A model generated the notes under the pieces. That model was not told the origin of the DNA. It ran no database searches and saw nothing but the letters and a program-made list of their open reading frames with translations. Below, piece by piece: positions 37,297 to 46,751 of a stretch of 64,000 nt of DNA. Location of the stretch: the NCBI GenBank assembly GCA_964447285.1, contig CAYURO010000001.1:186001-250000 (forward strand), written 5' to 3'. Source of the stretch: CAJBNH01 sp964447285. Lineage in GTDB: Bacteria > Myxococcota_A > UBA9042. The number at the start of each line of letters is the position of its first letter. Positions within the stretch are counted from its first letter, which is position 1. The position numbers were made by a program, and so were the translations under genes.

Positions 37297-39621
37297 ATGT
37301 CGGCACACCCCTTGCGCATTGCCTTCGTCGCGCTGCTGATCGTCGTGCTGTCCGGTCTGGTGCCGACCTCTGGTGACGCCCTGACCCTCAAGCTCGTCTC
37401 GACCAAGAAGCCGTGGCCGTCCGTCACCGTGCGGCATTACACCATCGCCAAGCCTCTGAACCGCCTGTGGGTCGTCAGCGTCGACTTGTGCGGCAGCAAC
37501 GTGCACATCGATGCGACGCGGGCTCCTGACATCACCGAGACGGCAGGGGACTGGGGCGGCGACCGCGGCGCACAGATCGCAACCAACGGCGACTTCTACA
37601 AGACCGGTCCCGTGCGCGTGTACGGTCAGGCGGTGGGCGACGGCGTGCCCTGGCCGCTGATTCAGACGGGTGTGCATCCGGACTATGCGTCCGAGTGGTA
37701 CGCAGGCGACTTCGGCTGGATCGCATTTGGCCATGATGCTGTAGAGTTCTCGCACACGGGGTTGGTCAAGAAGCTGTCGGCGTCCAACGGCGTGTCGCAG
37801 GGCTGGAGCCCCAAGAAGTACACGCCCACGCTGCCGCCCGGCGTCCTGGGGCTGGTCAGCGGGTTTCCCGAGCTGGTGACCGAGGGCAAGAAGGTCGCGT
37901 GTGCCTCGCCCACCGCGTCGACGTGCTTTCCCGACCGCAGCGACATGCGCGCGCGCCATCCCCGCACGGCGATGGGGCTTTCGCAGGATCGCAAGACGTT
38001 CTTCCTGGTGGTCGTCGATGGCCGCACTTCCAAGTCGTTGGGCATGTACGGCACCGAGCTGGCCGACGTGGTCGCACAGGTCGGCGCGTGGCAGGCGTTC
38101 AACCTCGACGGCGGCGGGTCGAGCGAACTGTGGCAGGCGGGGACCGGCTACCTCAACGACGTCTCGGGCAACAACAACGGCAGCGGCACCCGACCCGTCG
38201 CCAACCACTGGGGCATCATCGCCAAGGCCGTCACCGGCTTTCCCGCGCGTCCGGGCCACTGCATCGACAGCAAGCCCTGCGGCGTGATCCCCGCGGCGGG
38301 TGGCACCGTCGACAATTCCGGAGCGTGTTTCCGTACGTTCGGTGCCCAAGCGTCTTGGCACACCGAAAAGGTTGGCAACGGCGGCAGCCTGCGGTGGACC
38401 AATGCCTACTCCAGCAGCCAACCTGACAATTGGGCGTGGTGGCGCCTGCAGTTCGCCGAGGCCGGCACCTACAAGCTCGAGTACAAGGCAAACGCCGCGT
38501 GGGGCTTCTGGACCAAGGTCAAGCATACGATTCGCGCTGGGGGCAAGAACGTTGATGTGGTCGTCAACCAGAAGGCGGGCAGCGACTGGACGGTCATCGG
38601 TACCTACACGTTCGCAGCTGGTGGCGATCAGTGGGTGGCGATCTTCGACCACGCCAGCGGCACCGTCGCCAAGAATCAGCACATCGTCGCCGATGCCGTA
38701 CGCCTGACGCGGGTCGATCCGTTCTGCGGCGACGGCACCTGCAACAGCTTGGACACTTGCGCGAACTGCCCAAAGGACTGCGGCGCGTGCCCCGTGTGCG
38801 GCGACGGCACTTGCAGCGGCGACGAGGCTTGCGGCACCTGCGCCCAGGACTGCGGCGCGTGCGTGTCCGTGTGCGGTGACGGCGAGTGCGCGGGCGGCGA
38901 GGCGTGCGCGACCTGCACAGCCGACTGTGGCGAGTGTCCTGCCGTGTGCGGTGACGGCGAGTGCACGGGGGGGGAGGACTGTGCCTCGTGCGGCGCGGAC
39001 TGCGGCCCGTGTCCGTCGGTGTGCGGCGACGGCGACTGCGACCAGAGCGAGGGCTGCGCAACATGTCCCGCCGACTGCGGAATGTGCGGCTCGGTCTGCG
39101 GCGACGGCACTTGCCAGCTCGACGAGGGCTGCGGCACCTGTTCTGCGGATTGCGGTGCGTGTGCCGAGGTCTGCGGCAACGGCAACTGTGCGCTGGGCGA
39201 GGACTGCGGCAACTGTCCGATCGACTGCGGCGCATGTCCTGAGGTTGACGTCGCAGACGGGTGTGGCGGCGATGGCTGCGACGACGTGGTCGCGGACGTG
39301 GAACCCGGGGCGACGGATGGGGAAAACCCAGACGGCGCGGCGCTTGCCGACGACGACGCTGCCGGCAGCGACACAGGCGTTGCCGACGAGGCGACCGACG
39401 CGGCGCTGCTCGACGTTGACGCGGAAGATGCGTGGTCACTTGAGCTTGCGGGGGCCGACAGCTCACCTGCCGACACGGCCACCAGCAACGCGTGGACCGG
39501 GGCGTCTCAGGGAGGTTGCCAAGCCGGCACGTCGGGGCGCGGGCCGACAAGCCCGGGTTGGCCGTGGCTGCTGGTCGTCGCCGCCGCCGCGGTCGGCGTC
39601 AGACGGCGCAAGCTTCTGTAG
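37297..39621 (+). CDS. Phosphodiester glycosidase-domain protein with Cys repeats and MYXO-CTERM-like tail
   Basis: This 774-residue exported protein has a signal peptide, then an NAGPA-type phosphodiester glycosidase domain (about residues 50-315), with ATNGDFY, HPRTAMGLS and NLDGGGSSELW. A golvesin-C-like beta-domain follows (about 336-475; VDNSGACFRTFG through IVADAVRLTRV). Seven repeats of the form CGDGxCxxxExCxxCxxDCGxC (about 475-650) come next, then an Asp-rich linker. The C-terminus is a MYXO-CTERM-like tag: a Cys (GGCQAG), one hydrophobic segment (WPWLLVVAAAAVGV) and RRRK. This layout suggests a secreted enzyme anchored or sorted at the surface by a myxosortase-like system. The ATG 37297 has GGAG upstream. 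A 7-8 base G run is present in the repeat region (38967-38974). Confidence 0.85.
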   Translation: MSAHPLRIAFVALLIVVLSGLVPTSGDALTLKLVSTKKPWPSVTVRHYTIAKPLNRLWVVSVDLCGSNVHIDATRAPDITETAGDWGGDRGAQIATNGDFYKTGPVRVYGQAVGDGVPWPLIQTGVHPDYASEWYAGDFGWIAFGHDAVEFSHTGLVKKLSASNGVSQGWSPKKYTPTLPPGVLGLVSGFPELVTEGKKVACASPTASTCFPDRSDMRARHPRTAMGLSQDRKTFFLVVVDGRTSKSLGMYGTELADVVAQVGAWQAFNLDGGGSSELWQAGTGYLNDVSGNNNGSGTRPVANHWGIIAKAVTGFPARPGHCIDSKPCGVIPAAGGTVDNSGACFRTFGAQASWHTEKVGNGGSLRWTNAYSSSQPDNWAWWRLQFAEAGTYKLEYKANAAWGFWTKVKHTIRAGGKNVDVVVNQKAGSDWTVIGTYTFAAGGDQWVAIFDHASGTVAKNQHIVADAVRLTRVDPFCGDGTCNSLDTCANCPKDCGACPVCGDGTCSGDEACGTCAQDCGACVSVCGDGECAGGEACATCTADCGECPAVCGDGECTGGEDCASCGADCGPCPSVCGDGDCDQSEGCATCPADCGMCGSVCGDGTCQLDEGCGTCSADCGACAEVCGNGNCALGEDCGNCPIDCGACPEVDVADGCGGDGCDDVVADVEPGATDGENPDGAALADDDAAGSDTGVADEATDAALLDVDAEDAWSLELAGADSSPADTATSNAWTGASQGGCQAGTSGRGPTSPGWPWLLVVAAAAVGVRRRKLL
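38719..39246 (+). repeat. Seven CGDGxC coding repeats
   Basis: Seven tandem units of about 22 residues, each of form CGDG-x-C-x3-E/D-x-C-x2-C-x2-DCG-x-C, form a disulfide-rich stalk between the glycosidase half and the C-terminal tag. Period is about 66-72 bases. Confidence 0.85.
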
Positions 39622-39644
39622 CGTCAAGGATTGGGGACACGAGG

Positions 39645-41579
39645 TCAGGCGCGGTGGCGCAGCGCCCCAGACCTGCGCCAAAGCACGACGGTCAGGCCCG
39701 CAAGTGCAAGGAGCAGTAGTCCGCCCATCGGAAGTGTCGAGCGTGACGCAGAGCAGCCGGCGCTGTTCGGCGCCGCCAGCGCGTTCACCGGCACGCCACT
39801 TCCGCCGCCGTCGCCCGCAGGTAGCCCATCGCGCGGGGACCCATCGGTCGTGGTCGTTGCATCGTTGGCGGGCGGGAAGAAGTCGTCGGGGTCGAAGGAC
39901 AAACCGCCGCACAATCCGAACTTGCACGGTGAGTCTTCTGGGCAGGGCAGCAGCTTCGGCTCTCCGCCAGTACAGGGGCTGGTCAACTGCACGGCGCTGC
40001 CGACACAGCTGGCCTTGACGACCTGGTCACCGCCGGTGTGGGTACAGGCGCCGTCCTGGCAGCCGTCTTGCGTGCAGTCCTCGCCGTCGTCGCAGGTCAA
40101 CGGGGCTCCGGCGGAACATGCACCGGCAAAGCAGCTGTCGCCTACGGTGCAGCCGTCGCCGTCGTCGCAAGCTCCGTCGGTGGCGATGGCGGTGCACGTT
40201 CCGTCCTCGCAGCCGTCCAAGGTGCACGGGTTGGCGTCGTTGCAGGGCTTGGGCGTGCCCGCGCACACGCCGTCCGCGCACGCGTCGGCATAGGTGCAGG
40301 CGTTGCCGTCGCTGCAGCCGCCGGCTTGGGGGACGTGGGTGCACTGCCCACCGAAGCAGGCGTCGCTTGTGCACGGATTGCTGTCGTCGCAACCGAAGTT
40401 GGGGCCCGCGAGGCAGCCACCGTTTGCACATGCGTCACCGGCTGAGCAGGGGTTGCCGTCGTCGCACAGGGCTGCGTTCGGCACGTGCTGGCAGACTCCA
40501 CCGACGCAAGGGTCGTCGGTGCAGGGGTTGCCGTCGTTGCAGTCGGCGCACGGAGGGGGGCCGCAGATGGCACTGCCGGGGCCGGACTGTCCGGGTAGCT
40601 GTGAGCAGGGTTGGTCAGGCGGGCAAGGGACTTCAGCCACGCCGCCCACGGCGTCGCAGCGAAAGCGCTTGCCTTGGAAGCAGAGGTCGCCGGCGGTGGG
40701 AACCGCGCTGGGGCTGGCCGCGCAGAACGCCGAGATGCAGGTCGCGGGGCCACCCAGCACCGTCGAGCACCACGCACCATAGGCACCGCAGTCGCCGGGG
40801 TCCTTGAGAATGCCGTTGTCGCAGGTCGCGATCTTCCCGCTTTTCTCATCCGGCGTACACACTTGCGTCAGTCCGGTGGCGGGGCATAGGGTCGAAACGC
40901 AGCGCACGCCCAAGCTGTCTGCGACGCAGGTGCCGGCCGATGCGGCGCAGTCGACCTTGCCGCACTTGCCATCGATGGCGACGGTGCCTTCGCAGTGCGG
41001 TTGGCAGGTCGTCGTGTCCTGTAGCAGCTTGCGCTGGCGAGCGCCGTAGTCCGCGCTGACCGACCGCAGCCCATACACACAGCCGGATGTACAGCCCTTG
41101 CACTCGTAGGCGTACACGCTGCCCCAAGGATCACCCTTGACATACAGAAAGATGTGACCCGCGCCGTTCTTGTTGTAGGTGAAGGCGTCGGCCTTCTGGA
41201 CATCGGCCTTGGCGATCTTGGTCCACCAAGTCTCTTGCGTCGTGTAGTTCAGCGTGCTGTACGGGTGGTAGTAGGTGTCCAGCGCCGTCGGCTTGTCGAC
41301 CTGCCATGCCTTTCCCACGAAGCCGCTGCAGTCCGCTCCCCAGGAACCCGCGTGGGTGCAGGCCGGGCAGCCGTCGGGGCCGGTCGGCGTGCACGTGCCC
41401 TTCGCGGTCGCCCCGGGCTGCCACTTGGCACCACCCCACCAGTACGAAAAGCCGACCACCGTCTTGCCCAGCGCCAAAATCGCGTCGCGGGTCATGGGCT
41501 CGGGCTTGGCAAACGCCGGCGGCGCCCACGCGAAGGTCACCGCCACCAGAGTGAGAAACGTCAGGCGTCGGCGGGTCAT
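39645..41579 (-). CDS. NlpC/P60-like peptidase-domain protein with Cys repeats and MYXO-CTERM-like tail
   Basis: This 644-residue protein starts MTRRRLTFLTLVAVTF with a signal peptide ending PAFA. The N-terminal domain looks like an NlpC/P60-type cysteine peptidase: nucleophile near C86 in SWGADCSGFVGKAW and a His in GAGHIFLYVKGD about 55 residues on. Such domains usually cut peptidoglycan peptides. A long Cys-rich middle follows with seven CNDGxxCTxDxC-type repeats (about residues 345-520). The C-terminus is GCSASRST, a hydrophobic segment and WRRSGALRHRR-like basic end, a MYXO-CTERM-like tag. The start ATG 41579 overlaps the stop of the upstream gene as ATGA, implying translational coupling; a GTG at 41588 is an alternative. 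It converges with the other tagged protein 24 bases away. Confidence 0.82.
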   Translation of the reverse strand: MTRRRLTFLTLVAVTFAWAPPAFAKPEPMTRDAILALGKTVVGFSYWWGGAKWQPGATAKGTCTPTGPDGCPACTHAGSWGADCSGFVGKAWQVDKPTALDTYYHPYSTLNYTTQETWWTKIAKADVQKADAFTYNKNGAGHIFLYVKGDPWGSVYAYECKGCTSGCVYGLRSVSADYGARQRKLLQDTTTCQPHCEGTVAIDGKCGKVDCAASAGTCVADSLGVRCVSTLCPATGLTQVCTPDEKSGKIATCDNGILKDPGDCGAYGAWCSTVLGGPATCISAFCAASPSAVPTAGDLCFQGKRFRCDAVGGVAEVPCPPDQPCSQLPGQSGPGSAICGPPPCADCNDGNPCTDDPCVGGVCQHVPNAALCDDGNPCSAGDACANGGCLAGPNFGCDDSNPCTSDACFGGQCTHVPQAGGCSDGNACTYADACADGVCAGTPKPCNDANPCTLDGCEDGTCTAIATDGACDDGDGCTVGDSCFAGACSAGAPLTCDDGEDCTQDGCQDGACTHTGGDQVVKASCVGSAVQLTSPCTGGEPKLLPCPEDSPCKFGLCGGLSFDPDDFFPPANDATTTTDGSPRDGLPAGDGGGSGVPVNALAAPNSAGCSASRSTLPMGGLLLLALAGLTVVLWRRSGALRHRA

Positions 41580-42709
41580 GGCGCCCACCTCTCGATGCGC
41601 AGACCAGACTCACCGCGGCACATGCTGTACAGGGCGCCGTCGCCGCCGATGCGGGCGGTGCGGAACTGTTCCTCTGGTCCGACGGGAGGGCACAACGTCA
41701 GGCGCTGCACTTCCCGTCCGGTCGCATCGACGGCGATGGCAACGCGGCCTCGCTCGACGGGTGCGTCCTCACCCGGCACGAAGCGCGCCAGGTCGACCAC
41801 GACCCAAGTCCTGCCCGCTGCGTCGAAGTCTACGTCGGCGATGGCCCAGATCGGCAGCGGCAGGGTGAGGTTCGCCACCCACTCCGGCGCGATTTGTGGC
41901 CGGTGTGGCAGTGCAAGTGCTTGCAGCACCACGCGATTCGGCGGCACCCGCAGCGCCTTGACCGCACGCTGTCCGCCCGGCACCACCCGACCGGGTAGTG
42001 AGGGCCGCACCGCGTCTGGCACCCCCGCCGTGTCCGCGACCCGCACCAGCGTTGCGTGGTCGACCTCGATCCACAGGCCGTCGCCGCGTTGCCATAAAGC
42101 CGACATCGCGCCGGGCTCAGTCACGCCGCTGGCTGTCAAGGCAACCTCGGCCCGCGTCGCTCCCGTCGCCGCATCGACCAAGCGCGCTGTCTTCGACACG
42201 AAGCGATCCAACAGCCACATCCCGCCAGCCGCGGCCAGCGCCAAGTCCTGAACCGACCCGGGTACTTGCACGGCTCCCAGAGAGGTCACGGCACCGTCGG
42301 CCGCCACATGCAGCCGCTGCACCCGCTCGTTGACCTGATCCAGCAGCGCAATCGTGCCGTCGGCTCCGACGTCGAAGGCCATCGGCGCTTCCGGGTTCTG
42401 CTCGGCCGCCCAGCGTCGCCCAGCCTGACCGGGAGCCCCCCCCCACGGTAGGTCGGCAACCCAGGTCCTGTGCCAAGCTCCCTGAGGTGCCGCGGCAGCG
42501 GTGGCTGTCGCGGTTTTCGGCGCGACGGACTGACCCAGCCCGGTCGGTGCGGTCGGAACCTGAAGGGTTGGAGCCGACCCTCTCATCTGGGCCGACGCAG
42601 GCGTGCCGGACAGGCCGGAGCCAATCGGCTGACACGCAACGAGCGCCAGAGCAGCGAACAGCGCCAACACGTCATGTCGCCAACGGGTTCCGAAGGACTG
42701 GGCAGCCAT
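41576..42709 (-). CDS. Probable beta-propeller lipoprotein
   Basis: This 377-residue protein has a lipobox LALVAC (C26). The mature part is made of repeated beta-rich blocks with small hydrophobic turns (GTIALLDQVNERVQRL, GGMWLLDRFVSKTARL, DGLWIEVDHATLVRV, GRTWVVVDLARFV), which suggests an NHL- or SMP-30-like beta-propeller. No catalytic residues are visible. The ATG 42709 has AGGAGG five bases upstream. Its stop overlaps the start of the NlpC/P60-like gene by ATGA, and it begins 26 bases after the Cys-rich lipoprotein gene upstream, so all three form one operon and their products probably act together on the cell surface. Confidence 0.75.
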   Translation of the reverse strand: MAAQSFGTRWRHDVLALFAALALVACQPIGSGLSGTPASAQMRGSAPTLQVPTAPTGLGQSVAPKTATATAAAAPQGAWHRTWVADLPWGGAPGQAGRRWAAEQNPEAPMAFDVGADGTIALLDQVNERVQRLHVAADGAVTSLGAVQVPGSVQDLALAAAGGMWLLDRFVSKTARLVDAATGATRAEVALTASGVTEPGAMSALWQRGDGLWIEVDHATLVRVADTAGVPDAVRPSLPGRVVPGGQRAVKALRVPPNRVVLQALALPHRPQIAPEWVANLTLPLPIWAIADVDFDAAGRTWVVVDLARFVPGEDAPVERGRVAIAVDATGREVQRLTLCPPVGPEEQFRTARIGGDGALYSMCRGESGLRIERWAP

Positions 42710-42735
42710 GCGTGCCTCCTGCCGGGCAAAGTGGG

Positions 42736-44316
42736 CTAGTCGAGGTTGTAGAACAGCTGGCACAACGGCTTTTGGCAGGTCGGGTCGGCCATACCCTTGT
42801 CGCAGTACAGGCCGGCGCTGCAGTCGAACAGGCAGGCTTCACCCTGCTTTGGCAGCGGCGCACAACGCAGTGTCCCCACGCCATCCGGCACGCACGAGCC
42901 CTGCGGGCCGCACTCGTTGCCGTCCTTGCACTTCTCGCCGGTCGCCAGGACTTTGGCGCACTTGCCCAAGGTGAAGCTGCAGAACAGGCCGTCCTGACAA
43001 GCATCGTTCTCGCACTTGTCGCCTTCCGCCAGCTTGAGCACGCAGAAGCTGCCGGACGGCCCGAACGCGCACGCCAAGTCGCCGCCCTTGCCGTCGCCGG
43101 TGACGTCGGCTTGGCTGCACTTCGATGGATTGGCGCACGCTTCGCCCTTGCCCGGCGGGGGCTTGCAGACAAACGTGTCGGCCTGACAGGCAAGGCCCTC
43201 ACCGCACACGAATGGCCCCATCTCGCCCATCGCGCACGGCTGGCCGTCGCTGGGCATCACCTCGCAGGTCTGCTTGTCCGGGTGGCACGCAAGCCCGGTC
43301 GCGCAGCCCGTGCCGTTGGCGCAAGGCAGCCCAAGTCCGGGCAGCGGCTCGCACTTGGCGTCCTTGCAACTCAGGCCCGCCAAGCACTCGCCGTCCTGGG
43401 TACACGGCGTCCCCTGCACCTTTCGCGGCGCGCAGGCGTTGAAGTAAGGCCCCAGGCACTTGCCGCCGTTGCCGCAGGCGGTGCCCGCAGTGCAGGTCGT
43501 CTGAGGAATCAAGCACTTGCCCTCGACGCACGCGAGCATCAAGCCGCAGTCCTCGTCTTGGCCGCAGGTCGCGCCCGCATCGCCGGGAGCGGTACACTTG
43601 CTCGAAAGGCATTGCGTCAGCGGGGGGCATTCGGCGTTTGTCGCGCAGGGTTCGCCCACGGCGTGGGTGCTGATGCACACGTGGGTGTCCGGATAGCACA
43701 CCCGCGACGCGCACTCGCCGTGGCTCTGGCACGGGCTCCCGTCGGCCAAGCCCGCAGCCCCGCACTTGCCGGAAACGCAGCCGGTGCCGTCGGCGCACGG
43801 AGCTTCCGTGCTCATGCACGCTTCGGAGCCCTTGGCGGTCCACACCAACATGCCGCGGCAGGCGGTGTACGGGATGGCGTCTTTGGCGGTGACCATGCAC
43901 GCTGGCAGGGTCTTGTCCAGCCAATCCAGGCACTTGGCGACCTCGGCGGGATCAAACGCGAGGGCTTGCGACTGGTCGATCATGGAACCGACCTTGCCCA
44001 TGTCCTTCTGGCAAACGGACTGCATCTTCGCCAGGCAGTCCGCCGTCGACAGCGCGCCGCCCTTGGGAGCACCACAGCCACAGCTCGCGGCCCGGTCACA
44101 CGCCCAAGCGGCCCATGGGTCGCAGAAGGCCGTGAGGTTCGGCACCAGCGTGGGCGTCGACGTGTCACCGTCGGCGGTCGTGTCCGCCACATCCAGCACC
44201 GTCTCTTGGGCGGTGTCGGCTGCGGTGTCGACTGCATCGGGGTCGGTCGAGGCTGTCGTGCCGCCCCCGGAACACGCTGCGCACAGCATCACCCCGACAA
44301 TCCAGACCTTGCGCAT
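42736..44316 (-). CDS. Cys-rich lipoprotein
   Basis: This 526-residue lipoprotein has a short signal with lipobox LCAAC (C15), a Thr/Asp/Ala-rich acidic tether to about residue 60, and a helical segment with scattered Cys (CDPWAAWACDRAASCGC). From about residue 170 it has roughly ten repeats of the form 'G-x-x-C-x-x-x-x-x-C-x-x-x-x-x-C-x-x-x-x-C', resembling the Dickkopf-N-type Cys pattern seen in many Myxococcota surface proteins. No enzyme motif is present. It is the first gene of a three-gene minus-strand operon; the 202-base gap upstream is shared with a divergent fibrinogen-domain protein. Both could be surface structural or adhesive proteins (inference). Confidence 0.8.
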   Translation of the reverse strand: MRKVWIVGVMLCAACSGGGTTASTDPDAVDTAADTAQETVLDVADTTADGDTSTPTLVPNLTAFCDPWAAWACDRAASCGCGAPKGGALSTADCLAKMQSVCQKDMGKVGSMIDQSQALAFDPAEVAKCLDWLDKTLPACMVTAKDAIPYTACRGMLVWTAKGSEACMSTEAPCADGTGCVSGKCGAAGLADGSPCQSHGECASRVCYPDTHVCISTHAVGEPCATNAECPPLTQCLSSKCTAPGDAGATCGQDEDCGLMLACVEGKCLIPQTTCTAGTACGNGGKCLGPYFNACAPRKVQGTPCTQDGECLAGLSCKDAKCEPLPGLGLPCANGTGCATGLACHPDKQTCEVMPSDGQPCAMGEMGPFVCGEGLACQADTFVCKPPPGKGEACANPSKCSQADVTGDGKGGDLACAFGPSGSFCVLKLAEGDKCENDACQDGLFCSFTLGKCAKVLATGEKCKDGNECGPQGSCVPDGVGTLRCAPLPKQGEACLFDCSAGLYCDKGMADPTCQKPLCQLFYNLD

Positions 44317-44518
44317 CCCCGTCCCCCTACGCCCCGGTGCCCGGGTGCGGCGCAGCTTGTCAGAAACGCGGTCGCGGCGTCCACGGAAAGCCGACGCATC
44401 CGGGCGCCGCATGTTCGCTCGCAGCGGGATTTCGCCGCGCGGAAATCGTCGCCTTGCCGCCAGCCTGCCCCTCCGCTACAACGGCGCCGACAGACAACTT
44501 GTGCGGCGGAGGCTTGCG

Positions 44519-46642
44519 ATGGCACGACAGCGGCGGCGTTTCTGGACGTTCGGAGGTCTGGCGCTTGCGGTGGCGATGTTGGCGGCAGTTCCCGGCAGCG
44601 CCGGCGTGCCCGGGCGGGTACTCGTCGAGGGCCTGCTGACCAGCACGGGCGGCGGTCCGGCGGCCGACGGCAAGTACGCAATGACCTTTCGCATCTATGG
44701 CCAGGCCGTGGGCGGCGAGGCGCTGTGGCAAGAGGCGGCGCAGGCCGTCGACGTGGCGAACGGCAGCTTCTCTGCCGCCTTGGGTGCGACAGCCGCCATC
44801 GACCCGGCGCTGCTGGCCAACAACACGTGGCTGGGGCTGCAGGTTGGCGAAGACCCGGAATTGACGCGCAAGCCGCTTGCCTCCGTGTTCCTGGCGCTGC
44901 GGGCTGCCGTGGCCGAGAACCTGTCGTGCACCGGATGCGTGACCGAAGCGATGCTGGACCCGAAGTTGGTGTCGGACCTTGTGCGCAAGTCCGAGCTGTC
45001 CAACGTCGCGACGTCAGGCAAGTACACGGATCTGCAAGGGACGCCCGACCTCTCGGGGTTCGCCCAGACCGCCTCTCTGGCCGATGTTGCCACGACTGGT
45101 GCTTATGCCGACCTGACCGGTACGCCCAAGCTGGCCAAGGTGGCGACTACGGGTGTGTATACGGACCTTGCCAGCCTGCCCACGCTGCCTGAGCTGGGGA
45201 AGGCGTGCGGAACGGGGCTTGTTGTCAAAGGGTTGAAGGCGGACGGCAGCTATGACTGCGTGCAGGCGTTCGACGCGGCGTCGGTGCCCAAGGATCTGCT
45301 GGATGAGGTCTCGAACGGCCTGCTGACCAACCAGTTCAACGAGGTCGCCGCCAGCACCAAGACGCCGGTCGAGATCACGGACAACAATCCGGTCGGCATC
45401 AGCGACCTGATCGAAGTGCCGGACTTCGGCACTGCGCAAGCACTCACCGTGACGGCGAACATCGCCAACAGCGACACGACGAACCTGATCGTCAACCTGA
45501 TCGACCCGGCGGGAACCAAGTTCGTGCTGTGGAGCAAGAGTGCCAAGGGCACGGCGGTGAAGACCACCTGGCCGACCGACACCAAGACCGTGTCGGGCGA
45601 CTTGACGACCTGGGTGGGCAAAAACCCCAAGGGAAAGTGGTACTTGGAGGTCGTGGACACGGCATTCCTGAACAACGCCAAGGACGGAGCGCTGAACAGC
45701 TGGAGCATCCAAGTGCAGGTCATGGCCTCCAGCAAGGTCGGCGTGGGCGGCGGTCTGGTGCTGAAGAACGGCATCGAGCCGCCCTATGCGTGCGGCGCCA
45801 CCGTCGCTGGGTCACTCTACTTCGACACCAAGATCAAGGCTGTGCGCTACTGTGACGGAGCGGTGTGGCGCAATCTGGCGGACAGCTGCGGCAACGGACT
45901 GCTGGACGCGAACGAGGAGTGTGACGACGGCAACAACGCAGACGGCGATGGCTGCTCGTCGGTGTGTGTCGCCTCGACGGGGTACGCAAAGTCCAAGCCG
46001 GGTACCTCGTGTCTCGACGTCCTGACCAAGGCCAAGGCCGAGGCGCTGACGCCCAAGAGCGGCGCATACTGGATCAAGATCGGCGCCGGCAACCCGTTCC
46101 AGGTCTACTGCAACATGGTGGATTACGGTGGTGGCTGGACGCTGGTGCTCAAGGCGGGAATTGGGGCCGACTTGGCGTCGATCGACCGCGCGGCAGCCTT
46201 CGACGTGCCCGCCGTGGACGCCGACCAGCCCAACAACGGCGTGCTGCAGAAGATCTCCGACGCCAACATCAACCTGCTGCGCAAGGACTCAGGCGCAGCC
46301 ATCGGCTATTGGGTCACGACGCCCGGCAGCGGAACCGGCAAGTACGGCGCCGAGATCTTCCACCGCTCGGATTGCGTGTTCAAGATGAACCAGAACTCGT
46401 CGCAGGTGCGCTCGACGTCGTGCCATCAGTGGACCGTGACCTACGCCGACTCGCCGAGCTGGACCCAGGGCTGGCACTGGCACGCGAGCGATACCCAGGG
46501 CTACTCGTGGGCGTTCGGCTATGCGAACACGCTTTCGTGCAATCAGGACGGCCGCGACCTGGGCGCGCACGAGGGGGGGCACGCTCCCTTCCACCGCGGC
46601 TGGTGCGGCACGCAGGCGTGGGGCATGGTCTACGCTCGCTGA
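44519..46642 (+). CDS. Secreted protein with P-domain, Cys-rich repeat and fibrinogen-like domain
   Basis: This 707-residue protein has a signal peptide (GGLALAVAMLAAVPGSAG), an N-terminal beta-rich segment, and a region resembling tail-fibre stems with repeated 'ATSGKYTDLQGTP'-like units (about residues 160-215). Residues about 280-402 match the proprotein-convertase P-domain (DNNPVGISDLIEV, WSIQVQV). A myxo-type Cys repeat follows (CGNGLLDANEECDDGNN). The last ~215 residues resemble a fibrinogen C-terminal (FReD) domain: SCLDVL, SGAYWIKI, FQVYCNMVDYGGGWTLVL, ending GTQAWGMVYAR. FReD domains in animals bind acetylated sugars. The start ATG 44519 has GGAGG six bases upstream. The open frame extends upstream without coding character. 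Confidence 0.85.
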   Translation: MARQRRRFWTFGGLALAVAMLAAVPGSAGVPGRVLVEGLLTSTGGGPAADGKYAMTFRIYGQAVGGEALWQEAAQAVDVANGSFSAALGATAAIDPALLANNTWLGLQVGEDPELTRKPLASVFLALRAAVAENLSCTGCVTEAMLDPKLVSDLVRKSELSNVATSGKYTDLQGTPDLSGFAQTASLADVATTGAYADLTGTPKLAKVATTGVYTDLASLPTLPELGKACGTGLVVKGLKADGSYDCVQAFDAASVPKDLLDEVSNGLLTNQFNEVAASTKTPVEITDNNPVGISDLIEVPDFGTAQALTVTANIANSDTTNLIVNLIDPAGTKFVLWSKSAKGTAVKTTWPTDTKTVSGDLTTWVGKNPKGKWYLEVVDTAFLNNAKDGALNSWSIQVQVMASSKVGVGGGLVLKNGIEPPYACGATVAGSLYFDTKIKAVRYCDGAVWRNLADSCGNGLLDANEECDDGNNADGDGCSSVCVASTGYAKSKPGTSCLDVLTKAKAEALTPKSGAYWIKIGAGNPFQVYCNMVDYGGGWTLVLKAGIGADLASIDRAAAFDVPAVDADQPNNGVLQKISDANINLLRKDSGAAIGYWVTTPGSGTGKYGAEIFHRSDCVFKMNQNSSQVRSTSCHQWTVTYADSPSWTQGWHWHASDTQGYSWAFGYANTLSCNQDGRDLGAHEGGHAPFHRGWCGTQAWGMVYAR

Positions 46643-46751
46643 CCACAGCCATCGCTGCATGACACGCAGGTGATGATCTCGTCTTGGCCGCCTTGCCGCA
46701 CCCGTGGTAGCCTCCGCCGCCCCCGTTCGGGGTCCAGCCGAGGTTCTGTTG

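Noticed and set aside
39622..39644. Bidirectional rho-independent terminator between convergent genes
   Set aside because: The short gap has no GC stem followed by a T run; the same is true at 16441-16455, 22609-22627 and 27825-27859.
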